The notes beneath the pieces were generated by a model. It worked only from the letters and a program-made list of their open reading frames with translations, made no database searches and was not told the origin of the DNA. Positions 15,982 to 26,612 of a stretch of DNA of 64,000 nt are shown here, in pieces. Source of the stretch: Acidovorax kalamii (GTDB lineage: Bacteria; Pseudomonadota; Gammaproteobacteria; Burkholderiales; Burkholderiaceae_C); NCBI RefSeq assembly GCF_002245625.1, contig NZ_NOIG01000003.1, forward strand, positions 103,760 to 167,759, read 5' to 3'. Within the stretch, counting starts at the first letter, position 1, and each line of letters opens with the position of its first letter. The position numbers and the translations under genes are program-made.

Positions 15982-17832
15982 TTACTTTTTCTGCGGCGGC
16001 ACATCCGTGCAAGAACCATGCGCAATCTCCGCCGCCATGCCGATGCTCTCGCCGAGCGTCGGGTGCGGGTGGATCGTCTTGCCGATGTCCACTGCGTCTG
16101 CGCCCATCTCGATGGCCAGCGCGATCTCACCGATCATGTCGCCCGCATGCGTGCCGACCATGCCGCCGCCCAGGATCTTGCCGTGGCCGTGGGCCTCGGG
16201 CGAGTCGTCGAACAGCAGCTTGGTCACGCCTTCGTCGCGGCCGTTGGCGATGGCGCGGCCGGAGGCCGTCCAGGGGAACAGGCCCTTCTTGACCTTGATG
16301 CCTTGCGCCTTGGCCTGGTCTTCGGTCAGGCCGACCCATGCCACTTCGGGGTCTGTATAGGCCACCGATGGAATCACGCGGGCGTTGAAGGCGGCAGCGG
16401 CCAGCTCCTTGTTGCCTTGCAGTTCACCGGCAATCACTTCAGCCGCCACGTGCGCCTCGTGCACCGCCTTGTGCGCCAGCATGGGCTGGCCCACGATGTC
16501 GCCGATGGCGAAGATGTGCGGCACGTTGGTGCGCATCTGGATGTCCACGTTGATGAAGCCACGGTCTGTGACGGCGACACCAGCCTTCTCGGCAGCGATC
16601 TTCTTGCCGTTGGGCGTGCGGCCCACGGCCTGCAGCACCAGGTCGTACACCTGTGGCTCGGGGGCCGTGCCGCCCTCTTCCGCTGGCGCGAACGTGACCT
16701 TGATGCCTTCAGGCGTTGCCTCGGCACCGACGGTTTTCGTCTTCAACATGATGTTGTCGAAGCGCTTGGCGTTCATCTTTTGCCAGATCTTGACGAGGTC
16801 GCGGTCGGCGCCCTGCATCAGGCCGTCCATCATCTCAACCACATCCAGGCGTGCGCCCAGGGTGCTGTAGACGGTGCCCATTTCCAGGCCGATGATGCCG
16901 CCGCCCAGGATGAGCATGCGCTTGGGCACTTCCTTGAGTGCCAGGGCGCCGGTGGAATCGACCACGCGCGGGTCGTTGGGCATGAAGGGCAGGCGCACGG
17001 CCTGGCTACCTGCGGCGATGATGGCCTTCTTGAAGGCAATGACCTTCTTGGTGCCCGTCTTCTCCTGGCCGGTGCCGGTGGTTTCTTCCACTTCAAGGTG
17101 GTTGGCGCCGACGAAGGCACCGTAGCCACGCACGGTGGTCACCTTGCGCATCTTGGCCATGGCGGCCAGGCCGCCGGTGAGCTTGCCGATGACCTTCTCT
17201 TTGTGGCCGCGCAGCTTATCGATGTTGACGGCGGGCGCGCCAAAGTCCACGCCCAAGTCGGCCATGTGGCTGACTTCGTCCATAACGGCTGCCACGTGCA
17301 GAAGCGCCTTGGAGGGGATGCAGCCCACGTTCAGGCAAACGCCGCCCAGAGTGGCATAACGCTCGACGATGACGACCTTGAGACCCAGGTCGGCGGCACG
17401 GAAGGCGGCGCTGTAGCCACCAGGGCCGCCGCCGAGCACGAGCACGTCACAGTCCAGATCGGCCGATCCAGCGAAGCTGGATGCTACTGGATTGATAGCT
17501 GCTTGCGCTTGCTGAACGGGCGCAGGGGCCTGTTTTTGCTCAGAAACTGCAGGCGCTGGGGCGGCTGCAGGTGCTGGCGCTGCCGCGCCTGCGCCCTGCA
17601 CTTCCAGCGTCAACACCACCGAGCCTTCGGCGATCTTGTCGCCGAGCTTCACTTTCAGCTCCTTCACAACCCCAGCATGGCTGGACGGGATCTCCATGGA
17701 GGCCTTGTCAGACTCCACGGTGATCAGGCTTTGCTCGGCCTTGATTGTGTCGCCGGGCTTGACCAGCACTTCGATGATGGCCACTTCGGCGAAGTCGCCG
17801 ATGTCGGGCACCTTGATGTCAATGATTGCCAT
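15982..17832 (-). CDS. lpdA: Dihydrolipoyl dehydrogenase (E3) with N-terminal lipoyl domain
   Basis: 616 aa flavoprotein that reoxidises dihydrolipoamide of the pyruvate dehydrogenase complex with NAD. A lipoyl domain occupies residues 1-75 (lipoylated Lys in SDKASMEIP), then an Ala/Pro linker to about 130, then FAD binding [17 protein letters not shown], the redox-active disulfide [19 protein letters not shown] binding and the active-site base in HPHPTLGES. The lipoyl extension is typical of betaproteobacterial E3. Third gene of the operon, 19 bp after aceF. Part of the linker ([20 protein letters not shown]) is encoded by a copy of the dispersed repeat. Confidence 0.96.
   Translation of the reverse strand: MAIIDIKVPDIGDFAEVAIIEVLVKPGDTIKAEQSLITVESDKASMEIPSSHAGVVKELKVKLGDKIAEGSVVLTLEVQGAGAAAPAPAAAPAPAVSEQKQAPAPVQQAQAAINPVASSFAGSADLDCDVLVLGGGPGGYSAAFRAADLGLKVVIVERYATLGGVCLNVGCIPSKALLHVAAVMDEVSHMADLGVDFGAPAVNIDKLRGHKEKVIGKLTGGLAAMAKMRKVTTVRGYGAFVGANHLEVEETTGTGQEKTGTKKVIAFKKAIIAAGSQAVRLPFMPNDPRVVDSTGALALKEVPKRMLILGGGIIGLEMGTVYSTLGARLDVVEMMDGLMQGADRDLVKIWQKMNAKRFDNIMLKTKTVGAEATPEGIKVTFAPAEEGGTAPEPQVYDLVLQAVGRTPNGKKIAAEKAGVAVTDRGFINVDIQMRTNVPHIFAIGDIVGQPMLAHKAVHEAHVAAEVIAGELQGNKELAAAAFNARVIPSVAYTDPEVAWVGLTEDQAKAQGIKVKKGLFPWTASGRAIANGRDEGVTKLLFDDSPEAHGHGKILGGGMVGTHAGDMIGEIALAIEMGADAVDIGKTIHPHPTLGESIGMAAEIAHGSCTDVPPQKK
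17485..17541 (-). repeat. Dispersed repeat, in-frame copy within lpdA linker
   Basis: Inverted orientation: plus strand reads ATTGATAGCTGCTTGCGCTT, then GGGCGCAGGGGCC-TGTTTTTGC, matching the intergenic copies. It keeps the reading frame and falls in the flexible linker between the lipoyl and FAD domains. Confidence 0.65.
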
Positions 17833-17851
17833 GGTGTGTCTTGCCCTTTCG

Positions 17852-19519
17852 TTACATCACGATGCGGCGGAAGTCCGCCAGCAGCGAGGCAAAGTACACG
17901 TTGAAGCGTGCAGCAGCGGCGCCGTCGATCACGCGGTGGTCCCAGCTCAGGCTTAGGGGCAGCATGAGGCGCGGTGCGAACTGCTTGCCGTCCCACTTGG
18001 GTTCGATGCTGCTCTTGCACACGCCCATGATGGCGACTTCGGGCGCGTTGATGATGGGCGTGAAGTAACGGCCACCGATGCCACCCAGCGAGCTGATGGA
18101 GAAGCAGCCGCCGGTCATGTCGGCCGGGCCCAGCTTGCCATCGCGCGCCTTCTTGGCCAGGTCGCCCATCTCTTGCGAGATCTGCACGATGCCCTTCTTG
18201 TCGGCATCACGGATGACGGGAACCACCAGCCCGTTGGGCGTGTCGGCCGCAAAGCCGATGTGGAAGTAGTTCTTCATCACCAGCTGGTCGCCGTCGAGCG
18301 AGCTGTTGAACTCGGGGAACTTCTTGAGCGCAGCCACGGCGGCCTTGATCATGAAGGCGAGCATGGTGACCTTGACGCCACTCTTCTCGTTCTCCTTGTT
18401 GAACTGCACGCGGAAGGCTTCGAGGTCGGTGATGTCCGCGTCGTCATGGTTAGTGACGTGCGGGATGACGACCCAGTTGCGGTGCAGGTTGGCACCGCTG
18501 ATCTTCTTGATGCGCGAGAGGTCCTTGCGCTCCACCGGGCCAAACTTGGTGAAGTCCACCTTGGGCCAGGGCAGCAGGTCAAGGCCGACGCCCGAGCCGC
18601 CGGACGCCGCAGCGGGCGCCTTGGCGGCCTGGGCCTTGGTCTGCACGGCGCCTGCCATCACCTGCTTGGTGAAGGCGGCCACGTCGTCCTGGGTGATGCG
18701 GCCCTTGGGGCCGGTGCCCTTGACTTCGTCGATGGGCACGCCCAGTTCGCGGGCGAACTTGCGCACCGAAGGCGATGCATGGGGCAGTCCTGCCGTGGGG
18801 GTGCCGGGCTGGTGGGCGGGGACCGAGGCGGTGGCAGCGGCGGGTGCTGCGGCAGCCACTGCGACTGCAGGAGCAGCCACGGGGGCAGGTGCGGGCGCAG
18901 CGGCTGCAACGGGTGCGGCGGCAGGCGCTGCAACAGCAGCCGCGCCTTCCAGAATTGCCACCAGATCACCGATGTTTACGGTGTCGCCAATCTTGACCTT
19001 GAATTCCTTGAGCACGCCAGCGGCGGGCGACGGGATCTCCATGGAGGCTTTGTCGGATTCGACGGTGAACAGGGATTGTTCGACCTTGATGGTGTCGCCG
19101 GGCTTGACCAGCAGCTCGATCACGGCCACGTCCTTGAAGTCACCGATGTCGGGTACGCGCACTTCGACTGGACCAGCGGCCGCAGGGGCCGGGGCTGGTG
19201 CTGCCGCCGCCACTGGGGCGGGGGCTGCGGCTGCTGGAGCAGGAGCCGGTGCAGCGGCCGGGGCTGCCGCAGCGCCCGCGTCAGCGGACTCCACCACCGC
19301 AATCACGGAGCCTTGCTTGACCTTGTCGCCCAGCGCAATCTTGAGTTCCTTGACCACGCCAGCGTGGCTGGATGGGATCTCCATCGACGCTTTGTCGGAT
19401 TCGACGGTGATGAGCGACTGCTCGGCCTTCACGGTGTCGCCCACCTTGACCAGCAACTCGATCACGCCCACTTCGTCGAAGTCCCCGATGTCCGGGACTT
19501 GAATGTTGACCAATGCCAT
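17852..19519 (-). CDS. aceF: Dihydrolipoamide acetyltransferase (E2) of pyruvate dehydrogenase
   Basis: 555 aa from the ATG at 19519. Two lipoyl domains (each with SDKASMEIP) at about 1-75 and 120-195 joined by Ala/Pro-rich linkers, a peripheral-subunit binding domain ([21 protein letters not shown]), and the catalytic acetyltransferase core with [11 protein letters not shown] at the C terminus. It forms the core of the cytoplasmic PDH complex, passing acetyl groups to CoA. Lies 19 bp after aceE and 19 bp before lpdA. The open frame extends 102 bp further upstream into aceE, but that part is not E2-like. Confidence 0.96.
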   Translation of the reverse strand: MALVNIQVPDIGDFDEVGVIELLVKVGDTVKAEQSLITVESDKASMEIPSSHAGVVKELKIALGDKVKQGSVIAVVESADAGAAAAPAAAPAPAPAAAAPAPVAAAAPAPAPAAAGPVEVRVPDIGDFKDVAVIELLVKPGDTIKVEQSLFTVESDKASMEIPSPAAGVLKEFKVKIGDTVNIGDLVAILEGAAAVAAPAAAPVAAAAPAPAPVAAPAVAVAAAAPAAATASVPAHQPGTPTAGLPHASPSVRKFARELGVPIDEVKGTGPKGRITQDDVAAFTKQVMAGAVQTKAQAAKAPAAASGGSGVGLDLLPWPKVDFTKFGPVERKDLSRIKKISGANLHRNWVVIPHVTNHDDADITDLEAFRVQFNKENEKSGVKVTMLAFMIKAAVAALKKFPEFNSSLDGDQLVMKNYFHIGFAADTPNGLVVPVIRDADKKGIVQISQEMGDLAKKARDGKLGPADMTGGCFSISSLGGIGGRYFTPIINAPEVAIMGVCKSSIEPKWDGKQFAPRLMLPLSLSWDHRVIDGAAAARFNVYFASLLADFRRIVM

Positions 19520-19538
19520 TGTTCTGTCTCCGTTCGTT

Positions 19539-22247
19539 TTATGCGTAGAGCGGGTTGATCTTGTCTGCATTGATGCCGTACTTGGCGATCGCCTCGGCCA
19601 CCTTGGTGGCGGGCAGCACACCGTCTTCGCTCAGCGCCTTGAGGGCGGCCACAACAATGTAGTGGCGGTTCACCTCGAAGTGCTCGCGCAGCTTGCTGCG
19701 GAAGTCGCTGCGGCCAAAACCGTCGGTGCCCAGCACCTTGTAGTTGCGGCCCTTGGGGACGAAGGGACGGATCTGCTCGGCATAGGCCTTCATGTAGTCG
19801 GTGGATGCGACCACGGGGCCCGTACTGGCACCCAGTTGCTGCGCCACAAACGGCACACGCGGCGTTTCCAGCGGGTGCAGCAGATTCCAGCGGTCAGCGT
19901 CCTGGCCTTCGCGGGTGAGTTCGTTGAAGCTTGGGCAGCTCCACACATCGGCCTGCACGCCCCAATCGGCGGCCAGCAGGGTTTGCGCGGCCAGCGATTC
20001 GCGCAGGATGGTGCCCGAGCCCAGCAGTTGCACGCGCTTGTCACCTTCAGCGCCTGGCTTGCACAGGTACATGCCCTTGATGATCTGCTCTTCGGTGCCC
20101 GCCGTGAGGCCCGGCATGCTGTAGTTCTCGTTGAGCAGCGTGATGTAGTAGAAGACGTTCTCTTGCTGCTCGACCATGCGCTTCATGCCCTGGTGCATGA
20201 TCACCGCGACTTCGTGGGCGAAAGTGGGGTCGTAGCTCACGCAATTAGGGATGGTGTTGGCCAGGATGTGGCTGTGGCCATCTTCGTGCTGCAGGCCTTC
20301 GCCATTCAGCGTGGTACGGCCCGATGTGCCGCCCAGCAGGAAGCCACGCGCCTGCATGTCGCCCGCCGCCCAGGCCAGATCGCCAATGCGCTGGAAGCCG
20401 AACATGGAGTAGTACACGTAGAACGGCACCATGATGCGGTTGTTGGTGCTGTAGCTGGTGGCCGCAGCAATCCAGCTGGCCATGCCACCGGCTTCGTTGA
20501 TGCCTTCCTGCAGGATCTGACCGGCCTTGTCTTCCTTGTAGTACATCACCTGGTCGCGGTCGACCGGGGTGTAGAGCTGGCCCTTGGGGTTGTAGATGCC
20601 GATCTGGCGGAACAGGCCTTCCATGCCGAAGGTGCGGGCCTCATCCACCAGGATGGGCACCACACGCGGGCCCAGGGCCTGGTCGCGCAGCAGTTGCGTG
20701 ATGAAGCGCACATAGGCCTGCGTGGTGGAGATTTCGCGGCCTTCGGCCGTGGGCTCCAGGATGGCCTTGAAGGTGTCGAGCGCAGGCACGGTAAAGCTCT
20801 CGTCGGCCTTCACGCGGCGGTGCGGCAGGTAGCCGCCCAGGGCCTTGCGGCGCTCGTGCAGATACTTCATCTCCGGCGTGTCGTCAGCCGGCTTGTAGTA
20901 AGGGATCTCGGCCAGCTGGCTGTCAGGCACCGGGATGTTGAAGCGGTCGCGGATGTACTTGATGTCTTCGTCCGACAGCTTCTTGGTCTGGTGCACGGTA
21001 TTCTTGCCTTCACCGGCCTTGCCCATGCCATAACCCTTGACGGTCTTGACCAGCAGCACGGTGGGCTGGTTCTTGTGCTCGTTGGCGGCGTGGAAGGCGG
21101 CATACACCTTGGCGGGCTCGTGGCCGCCACGGCGCAGTTCGAACACTTCTTCGTCGGTCATGTGCTCGACGAGCTTGAGTGTTTCGGGGTACTTGCCGAA
21201 GAAGTTCTTGCGCACGAAGGCGCCATCGTTGGCCTTCATGGCCTGATAGTCGCCGTCCAGCGTTTCCATCATCAGCTGCTTGAGCTTGCCGCTCTTGTCG
21301 CGGCGCAGCAGCTCGTCCCAGCCATTGCCCCACAGCAGCTTGATCACGTTCCAGCCCGCACCACGGAACTCGCCTTCGAGTTCTTGCACGATCTTGCCGT
21401 TGCCCCGCACCGGGCCGTCCAGGCGCTGCAGGTTGCAGTTGATGACAAACACCAGGTTGTCGAGGTTTTCACGCGCGGCCAGGCCGATGGCGCCCAGGGA
21501 TTCAGGCTCGTCCATCTCGCCGTCGCCACAGAACACCCAGACCTTGCGGTTGGCGGTGTCGGCAATGCCGCGGGCGTGCAGGTACTTGAGGAAGCGGGCC
21601 TGATAAATCGCCATCAGCGGGCCCAGGCCCATGGACACCGTGGGGAACTGCCAGAACTCGGGCATCAGCTTGGGGTGGGGGTAGCTGGACAGGCCCTTGC
21701 CGTCCACTTCCTGGCGGAAGCTGTCGAGCTGTTCTTCGGTCAGTCGGCCTTCGAGGTAGGCACGGGCATAGATGCCGGGGGCGCTGTGGCCCTGGATGTA
21801 GAGCAGGTCGCCGCCGTGGCCTTCGCTCTCGGCATGCCAGAAATGGTTGAAACCGGCGCCAAACATGCTGGCCACCGAGGCGAACGAACCGATGTGACCA
21901 CCCAGGTCGCCGCCGTCGGCGGGGTTCAGGCGGTTGGCGCGCACGACCATCGCCATGGCGTTCCAGCGCATGTAGGCGCGCAAGCGCTTTTCGATGGCGA
22001 TGTTGCCGGGGCAGTGCGCCTCTTTTTCGGGCTCGATGGTGTTGACGTAACCCGTATTGGCGGAGAACGGCAAATCAATGCTGCTCTGGCGGGCGTGTTC
22101 AAGAAGCTGCTCCAGGAGGAAATGGGCGCGCTCAGGGCCCTCCTTGTCGATCACGGCGGACAGCGCGTCCATCCATTCACGGGTTTCCTGTTGATCGGCG
22201 TCCGTGCCGATGCCGAAACCGGCCTGAGGGTCGGGCTGAGCTGACAT
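19539..22247 (-). CDS. aceE: Pyruvate dehydrogenase E1 component, homodimeric type
   Basis: 902 aa, the full usual length (E. coli 887). Thiamine diphosphate-dependent decarboxylation of pyruvate and reductive acetylation of E2. Visible family blocks: [34 protein letters not shown], the ThDP motif starting [51 protein letters not shown] and [11 protein letters not shown] near the end. First gene of the operon. The promoter must lie in the 168 bp facing the divergent sensor kinase gene, where palindromes are seen. Confidence 0.97.
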   Translation of the reverse strand: MSAQPDPQAGFGIGTDADQQETREWMDALSAVIDKEGPERAHFLLEQLLEHARQSSIDLPFSANTGYVNTIEPEKEAHCPGNIAIEKRLRAYMRWNAMAMVVRANRLNPADGGDLGGHIGSFASVASMFGAGFNHFWHAESEGHGGDLLYIQGHSAPGIYARAYLEGRLTEEQLDSFRQEVDGKGLSSYPHPKLMPEFWQFPTVSMGLGPLMAIYQARFLKYLHARGIADTANRKVWVFCGDGEMDEPESLGAIGLAARENLDNLVFVINCNLQRLDGPVRGNGKIVQELEGEFRGAGWNVIKLLWGNGWDELLRRDKSGKLKQLMMETLDGDYQAMKANDGAFVRKNFFGKYPETLKLVEHMTDEEVFELRRGGHEPAKVYAAFHAANEHKNQPTVLLVKTVKGYGMGKAGEGKNTVHQTKKLSDEDIKYIRDRFNIPVPDSQLAEIPYYKPADDTPEMKYLHERRKALGGYLPHRRVKADESFTVPALDTFKAILEPTAEGREISTTQAYVRFITQLLRDQALGPRVVPILVDEARTFGMEGLFRQIGIYNPKGQLYTPVDRDQVMYYKEDKAGQILQEGINEAGGMASWIAAATSYSTNNRIMVPFYVYYSMFGFQRIGDLAWAAGDMQARGFLLGGTSGRTTLNGEGLQHEDGHSHILANTIPNCVSYDPTFAHEVAVIMHQGMKRMVEQQENVFYYITLLNENYSMPGLTAGTEEQIIKGMYLCKPGAEGDKRVQLLGSGTILRESLAAQTLLAADWGVQADVWSCPSFNELTREGQDADRWNLLHPLETPRVPFVAQQLGASTGPVVASTDYMKAYAEQIRPFVPKGRNYKVLGTDGFGRSDFRSKLREHFEVNRHYIVVAALKALSEDGVLPATKVAEAIAKYGINADKINPLYA

Positions 22248-22307
22248 GCTTTGTCTCCTGTAGATGTGGCAGCAAATTTAGTACGTTGGCTCTAGTTTCG
22301 CACATTT

Positions 22308-22322
22308 TTTGAGAATTTCAAA
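22308..22322. promoter_or_regulatory. Inverted repeat upstream of aceE
   Basis: TTTGA-GAATT-TCAAA, perfect five-base arms, 60 bp before the aceE start in an AT-rich divergent region. Candidate operator for a pyruvate dehydrogenase regulator; the protein that binds it is unknown. Confidence 0.4.
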
Positions 22323-22339
22323 TGGTGCCCATGCATTTC

Positions 22340-22351
22340 ATATTGCAATAT
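22340..22351. promoter_or_regulatory. Palindrome ATATTGCAATAT between aceE and sensor kinase
   Basis: Perfect 12-bp palindrome ATATTG|CAATAT in the divergent region, about 75 bp before the kinase start and 93 bp before aceE. Possible binding site for the FixJ-like regulator encoded in the adjacent operon; this is inference from position. Confidence 0.4.
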
Positions 22352-22415
22352 TTTGCTGCGGGCGCACATACACTGAATGGAGGAATGCAGCACACGGCTC
22401 CCCTACACTTGCAGG

Positions 22416-24977
22416 ATGGATTCGATGCCCCCTGCCCCCTCCCCCACGGTGCCGACCGTGGCTGCGCCGATACGCTGGTGGCGCAAGTGGTGGCGCGGCT
22501 TGTCGCCCACCCGCCAAGACCGTTTCGCGGCACTTGCCCCCCTCGCGGCGGTGCTGATGTTTCTGGCGGCCATCGTGGCGGCCTTCTGGTACCTGCGGGC
22601 CGAAGAGGCCGAGCGCGAGCAGGAAGCCCTGCGGCGCGATGTGGAATACGCTCAGCAGCGCGTGCGCCTGCGCCTGCTGGAACGCCAGGAGCAGCTCATG
22701 CGCATTGCGCGCGACCTGTCCAACCAGGACCTGGGCCGCGCTGAATTCGTAGTCCGCGCCGAAGCGCTGATCAGCCAGTACCCCGAGCTGCAGGCCATCA
22801 CCTGGATCGACGACCGCCGCCGCATCCGCGCCAGCCATGCCGCTCCCACCCTGGCCAGCAGCGAGCTGCGCATTGCGGGCGAGGTGCTCAAGCCCGGCGA
22901 CACGGCCGACACCTTTGGCCTGGCGCGCGACCTGCAGCAGCCCGTGTATGCGCAGCCTGCCGCCACCTCGGGCGACGCCACCCCGCTGCTGCAGCTGCAG
23001 GTGCCGCTCAACAACCAGGGCAAGTTCAGCGGCGTGGTGCTGGGCGAGTACTCCATCGACAGCCTGCTGCGCTACGGCACCCCTACCGAGGTGCTGGCGC
23101 GCTACGCGGTGACGCTGCTCGACAGCAAGAACCAGGTGCTGGCGGGCACGCCGCTCGGGCCACGCAACAAGGCCACGCAGTTGCTGCCCTGGACACCCAA
23201 GGCCAACGAATACGAGATCCCCGTCTCGCCGGTCGGCAACGGCCTGGTGCTGCGCGCGCAGGCCTACCGCACGTCGCTCGGCGTGGTGGGCAGCGGCCTA
23301 TTCTGGCTGGTGGGCACCCTCAGTGCGATGACAGCCTGGATGCTGATTGCCACCTGGCGCCACACCCGGCGCCGGATGCAGGCACAAGAGGCGCTGGTGG
23401 CCGAAACCAACTTCCGCCGCGCGATGGAGAATTCCATCCTTACCGGGATGCGCGCCCTGGACATGGAAGGCCGCATCAGCTACGTGAACGCCGCCTTCTG
23501 CCAGATGACGGGCTGGAGCGCAGAGGAGCTGGTCGGCCTGAAAGCGCCCTTCCCCTACTGGCCCGAGGCCGACCACGAGACCCTGCAGGCCAAGCTGCGC
23601 GACGAGCTGCGCGGCAACACCATGGCGGGAGGCTTTCAGGTGCGCGTCAAACGCAAGAGCGGCACGCTGTTCGACGCGCGGCTGTATGTGTCGCCGCTGA
23701 TCGACGCCCACGGTCACCAGACCGGCTGGATGACCTCGATGACCGACATCACCGAGCCCAACCGCATCCGCGAGCAGCTCTCGGCCTCGCACGAGCGCTT
23801 CACCATCGTGCTGGAATCGCTGGATGCGTCGGTGTCTGTGGCACCGCTGGGCAGCGAGGAGCTGCTGTTTGCCAACAAACTCTACCGCCAGTGGTTCGGC
23901 TCACAAACCGGCGGGCACCTGCAACTGGTGGCACAGGCGGGCGTAGTGCCCGTGGCGGGCAAAGAACACAGCGGCATGGACGATGAAGACGGCCTGATGG
24001 GCCTGCCCACCGACCCGCTGACCAGCGCCCGCACCGAGAACGCCGAAATCTACCTGCCCGACCTGGGCAAATGGCTGGAAGTGCGCTCGCGCTACCTGAA
24101 CTGGGTGGACGGCCGTCTGGCGCAGATGGTGATCGCCACCGACATCACCCCCCGCCGCCTGGCCGAGGAGCAGGCCGAACGCCAGGCCGAGCGCGCCCAG
24201 TCGGTGAGCCGCCTCATCACCATGGGTGAGATGGCATCGAGCGTGGCGCACGAGCTGAACCAGCCGCTCACCGCCATCAACAACTACTGCAGCGGCATGG
24301 TCTCGCGCATCCAGAGCGGCCAGCTGACCGAAGAAGCCCTGCTCACAGCACTGCAGAAAACGGCCCACCAGGCCCAGCGCGCAGGCCAGATCATCCAGCG
24401 CATCCGGTCCTTCGTGAAAAAGAGCGAGCCCAACCGGGCGCTGGCCGACGTGCACTCCATGGTGAACGAGGCCGTGGAACTGGCCGACATCGAGCTGCGC
24501 CGCCACAACGTGCGCCTGACCCACTATGTGGCCGCCCGCCTCCCGCCCGTGATGGCCGACACCATCCTGATCGAACAGGTGCTGGTCAACCTGATGAAGA
24601 ACGGCGCCGAAGCCATCCAGCACGCCAACCGCCCCGCCGCAGGCCGCAGCGTGGAGCTGCGCGTGGTGCCCAAGCAGATCGACGACCGCCAGGTGGTGGA
24701 GTTTTCGGTGCAAGACACTGGCAAGGGCCTGGCACCCGAAGTGCTCGAACGGCTGTTCGAAGCCTTCTTCTCCACCAAGGCCGAAGGCATGGGCATGGGC
24801 CTCAATTTGTGCCGCAGCATCGTCGAGTCGCACCAGGGCCGGATGCAGGCGGAGAACCTCTACAATGGCCCGGAGGTCATCGGCTGCAGGTTCTCCTTCT
24901 GGCTGCCGCTTGCCAAGCCTGCTGATGGCACTACAAATTCTGTAGCAAACGTACAAACCCCAAGGACTGTTGCATGA
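22416..24977 (+). CDS. Membrane PAS sensor histidine kinase, FixL/DctB-like
   Basis: 853 aa from the ATG at 22416; an ATG 39 bp upstream and one 9 bp downstream are alternatives. Two membrane helices (about 45-65 and 300-320) flank a ~230-residue periplasmic sensor domain. A PAS domain (AMENSILTGMRALDMEGRISYVN), a second PAS-like region, HisKA with the box SSVAHELNQPLTAINNYC, and an HATPase domain ending in the GMGMGLNLC loop follow. It overlaps the FixJ-like regulator gene by 4 bp (ATGA). Divergent from aceE, so control of pyruvate dehydrogenase is a reasonable guess. The last residues (DGTTNSVANVQTPRTVA) come from AT-richer DNA that may be a degenerate repeat. Confidence 0.9.
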   Translation: MDSMPPAPSPTVPTVAAPIRWWRKWWRGLSPTRQDRFAALAPLAAVLMFLAAIVAAFWYLRAEEAEREQEALRRDVEYAQQRVRLRLLERQEQLMRIARDLSNQDLGRAEFVVRAEALISQYPELQAITWIDDRRRIRASHAAPTLASSELRIAGEVLKPGDTADTFGLARDLQQPVYAQPAATSGDATPLLQLQVPLNNQGKFSGVVLGEYSIDSLLRYGTPTEVLARYAVTLLDSKNQVLAGTPLGPRNKATQLLPWTPKANEYEIPVSPVGNGLVLRAQAYRTSLGVVGSGLFWLVGTLSAMTAWMLIATWRHTRRRMQAQEALVAETNFRRAMENSILTGMRALDMEGRISYVNAAFCQMTGWSAEELVGLKAPFPYWPEADHETLQAKLRDELRGNTMAGGFQVRVKRKSGTLFDARLYVSPLIDAHGHQTGWMTSMTDITEPNRIREQLSASHERFTIVLESLDASVSVAPLGSEELLFANKLYRQWFGSQTGGHLQLVAQAGVVPVAGKEHSGMDDEDGLMGLPTDPLTSARTENAEIYLPDLGKWLEVRSRYLNWVDGRLAQMVIATDITPRRLAEEQAERQAERAQSVSRLITMGEMASSVAHELNQPLTAINNYCSGMVSRIQSGQLTEEALLTALQKTAHQAQRAGQIIQRIRSFVKKSEPNRALADVHSMVNEAVELADIELRRHNVRLTHYVAARLPPVMADTILIEQVLVNLMKNGAEAIQHANRPAAGRSVELRVVPKQIDDRQVVEFSVQDTGKGLAPEVLERLFEAFFSTKAEGMGMGLNLCRSIVESHQGRMQAENLYNGPEVIGCRFSFWLPLAKPADGTTNSVANVQTPRTVA

Positions 24978-25600
24978 GCTTGATTCCGAAAAAAGGCACT
25001 GTTTACGTTGTAGACGACGACGAGGCCGTCCGCGATTCCCTGCAGTGGCTGCTGGAAGGCAAGGACTATCGCGTACGTTGCTTTGATTCGGCCGAGACCT
25101 TTCTCTCCCGCTACGACCCGCGCGAAGTTGCCTGCCTGATCGTGGACATCCGCATGGGCGGCATGACGGGCCTGGAGTTGCAGGACCGCCTGATCGAGCG
25201 CAAGTCACCCCTGCCCATCGTCTTCATCACCGGCCACGGCGACGTGCCCATGGCCGTGAACACCATGAAGAAGGGCGCACTCGACTTCATCCAGAAGCCT
25301 TTTGACGAGGAAGAACTGGTCGGCCTGGTCGAGCGCATGCTGGACCACGCCCGCGAGAGCTTCGCTGGCTACCAGCAGGCCGCCAGCCGTGACGCCCTGC
25401 TCTCCAAGCTCACCAGCCGCGAAGCCCAGGTGCTCGAACGCATCGTTGCCGGTCGCCTGAACAAGCAGATCGCTGATGACCTGGGCATCAGCATCAAGAC
25501 GGTGGAGGCACACCGCGCCAACATCATGGAAAAGCTCAACGCCAACACCGTGGCCGACCTGCTCAAGATCGCCCTGGGCCAGAACGCACCCAAGGGCTGA
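24974..25600 (+). CDS. FixJ/NarL-type response regulator
   Basis: 208 aa. Receiver domain with VYVVDDDEAVRDSL at the N terminus, phosphoacceptor Asp in LIVDIRMGGMTG, conserved Thr in FITGHGD and Lys in FIQKPFDEEEL. C-terminal LuxR-type helix-turn-helix: LTSREAQVLERIVAGRLNKQ, then DLGISIKTVEAHRANIMEK. Partner of the kinase just upstream (4 bp overlap). It is expected to bind DNA as a dimer; candidate sites are the palindromes between the kinase and aceE. Confidence 0.94.
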   Translation: MSLIPKKGTVYVVDDDEAVRDSLQWLLEGKDYRVRCFDSAETFLSRYDPREVACLIVDIRMGGMTGLELQDRLIERKSPLPIVFITGHGDVPMAVNTMKKGALDFIQKPFDEEELVGLVERMLDHARESFAGYQQAASRDALLSKLTSREAQVLERIVAGRLNKQIADDLGISIKTVEAHRANIMEKLNANTVADLLKIALGQNAPKG

Positions 25601-25606
25601 TATTTA

Positions 25607-25664
25607 CTCACTTTTTTATAGCTTCTTGCGCTTATCCAATGCGCGCAGACGGCATTTTTGACCA
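25607..25664 (-). repeat. Dispersed ~60 bp repeat, intergenic copy before folD
   Basis: Inverted orientation: TTTATAGCTTCTTGCGCTTA, then CCAATGCGCGCAGACGGCAT and TTTTTG. It fills almost the whole gap between the FixJ-like regulator stop (25600) and the folD start (25677), so folD's leader consists of repeat DNA. Confidence 0.7.
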
Positions 25665-25676
25665 GTATTTTTTGAT

Positions 25677-26531
25677 ATGACAGCACAGCTCATCGATGGC
25701 AACGCCCTCTCCCGCCAACTGCGCGCCGACGTGGCGCAGCGCGCGGCGGCCCTGAAAACCCGGGGCGTCACGCCCGGGTTGGCCGTGGTGCTGGTGGGCG
25801 ACAACCCGGCCAGCCAGGTCTACGTGCGCAACAAGGTCAAGGCCTGCGAAGACAGCGGCCTGCACTCGGTGCTCGAAAAGTACGACGCCGACATGACCGA
25901 GGCCGCACTGCTGGCCCGTGTCGAAGCACTCAACAATGACCCGGCCATCCACGGCATCCTGGTGCAGCTGCCCTTGCCCAAACACATTGATGCGCAAAAG
26001 GTGATCGAAGCCATCTCGCCCGCCAAGGACGTGGACGGCTTCCACATTGCCAGCGCGGGCGCGCTGATGACCGGCATGCCTGGCTTCTGGCCCTGCACGC
26101 CCTACGGCTGCATGAAGATGCTGGAGAGCATCGGCTACAACCTCAAGGGCAAACACGCCGTGGTCATCGGCCGCAGCAACATCGTAGGCAAGCCCATGGC
26201 ATTGATGCTGCTGGGCCAGAACGCCACAGTCACCATCTGCCACAGCGCCACCCAGGACCTGAAGGCCCAGACGCTGCAGGCCGACGTGATCGTGGCCGCG
26301 GTGGGCAAGCGCAATGTGCTGACCGCCGACATGGTCAAGCCCGGCGCCGTGGTGATCGACGTGGGCATGAACCGCAACGACGAAGGCAAACTCTGCGGCG
26401 ACGTGGACTTTGACGGTGTCAAGGAAGTGGCGGGCTGGATCACCCCCGTGCCTGGCGGGGTTGGCCCCATGACCATTACCATGCTGCTGGTCAACACCAT
26501 CGAATCCGCCGAGCGCACCGCTGCGCACTGA
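25677..26531 (+). CDS. folD: Methylenetetrahydrofolate dehydrogenase / cyclohydrolase
   Basis: 284 aa, usual length. Cytoplasmic bifunctional enzyme interconverting 5,10-methylene- and 10-formyl-tetrahydrofolate with NADP. Signatures: [20 protein letters not shown] (with the catalytic Lys region after it), [12 protein letters not shown], the substrate loop [28 protein letters not shown] and VIDVGMNR, ending [15 protein letters not shown]. No clear Shine-Dalgarno; its 5' leader is a repeat copy. Follows the two-component pair but probably has its own promoter. Confidence 0.97.
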   Translation: MTAQLIDGNALSRQLRADVAQRAAALKTRGVTPGLAVVLVGDNPASQVYVRNKVKACEDSGLHSVLEKYDADMTEAALLARVEALNNDPAIHGILVQLPLPKHIDAQKVIEAISPAKDVDGFHIASAGALMTGMPGFWPCTPYGCMKMLESIGYNLKGKHAVVIGRSNIVGKPMALMLLGQNATVTICHSATQDLKAQTLQADVIVAAVGKRNVLTADMVKPGAVVIDVGMNRNDEGKLCGDVDFDGVKEVAGWITPVPGGVGPMTITMLLVNTIESAERTAAH

Positions 26532-26612
26532 GCTCGCCGCACAGTGCCCCCGAGGTCGGCATCGGCCGCTTTGCAACTTGAACCTGTGCCACCTGGCGCC
26601 ATCTAATTTCGC

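Noticed and set aside
15688..17904. 738-codon plus-strand frame opposite lpdA
   Set aside because: Antisense to a clear E3 enzyme; His/Gly/Leu-rich without domains.
19503..22244. 913-codon plus-strand frame opposite aceE
   Set aside because: Fully antisense to aceE, which has every E1 motif. The translation shows no recognisable fold.
24931..24951. Additional repeat copy at the end of the sensor kinase gene
   Set aside because: Only the CTACAAATTCTGTAGC part resembles the family; too short to count as a copy.
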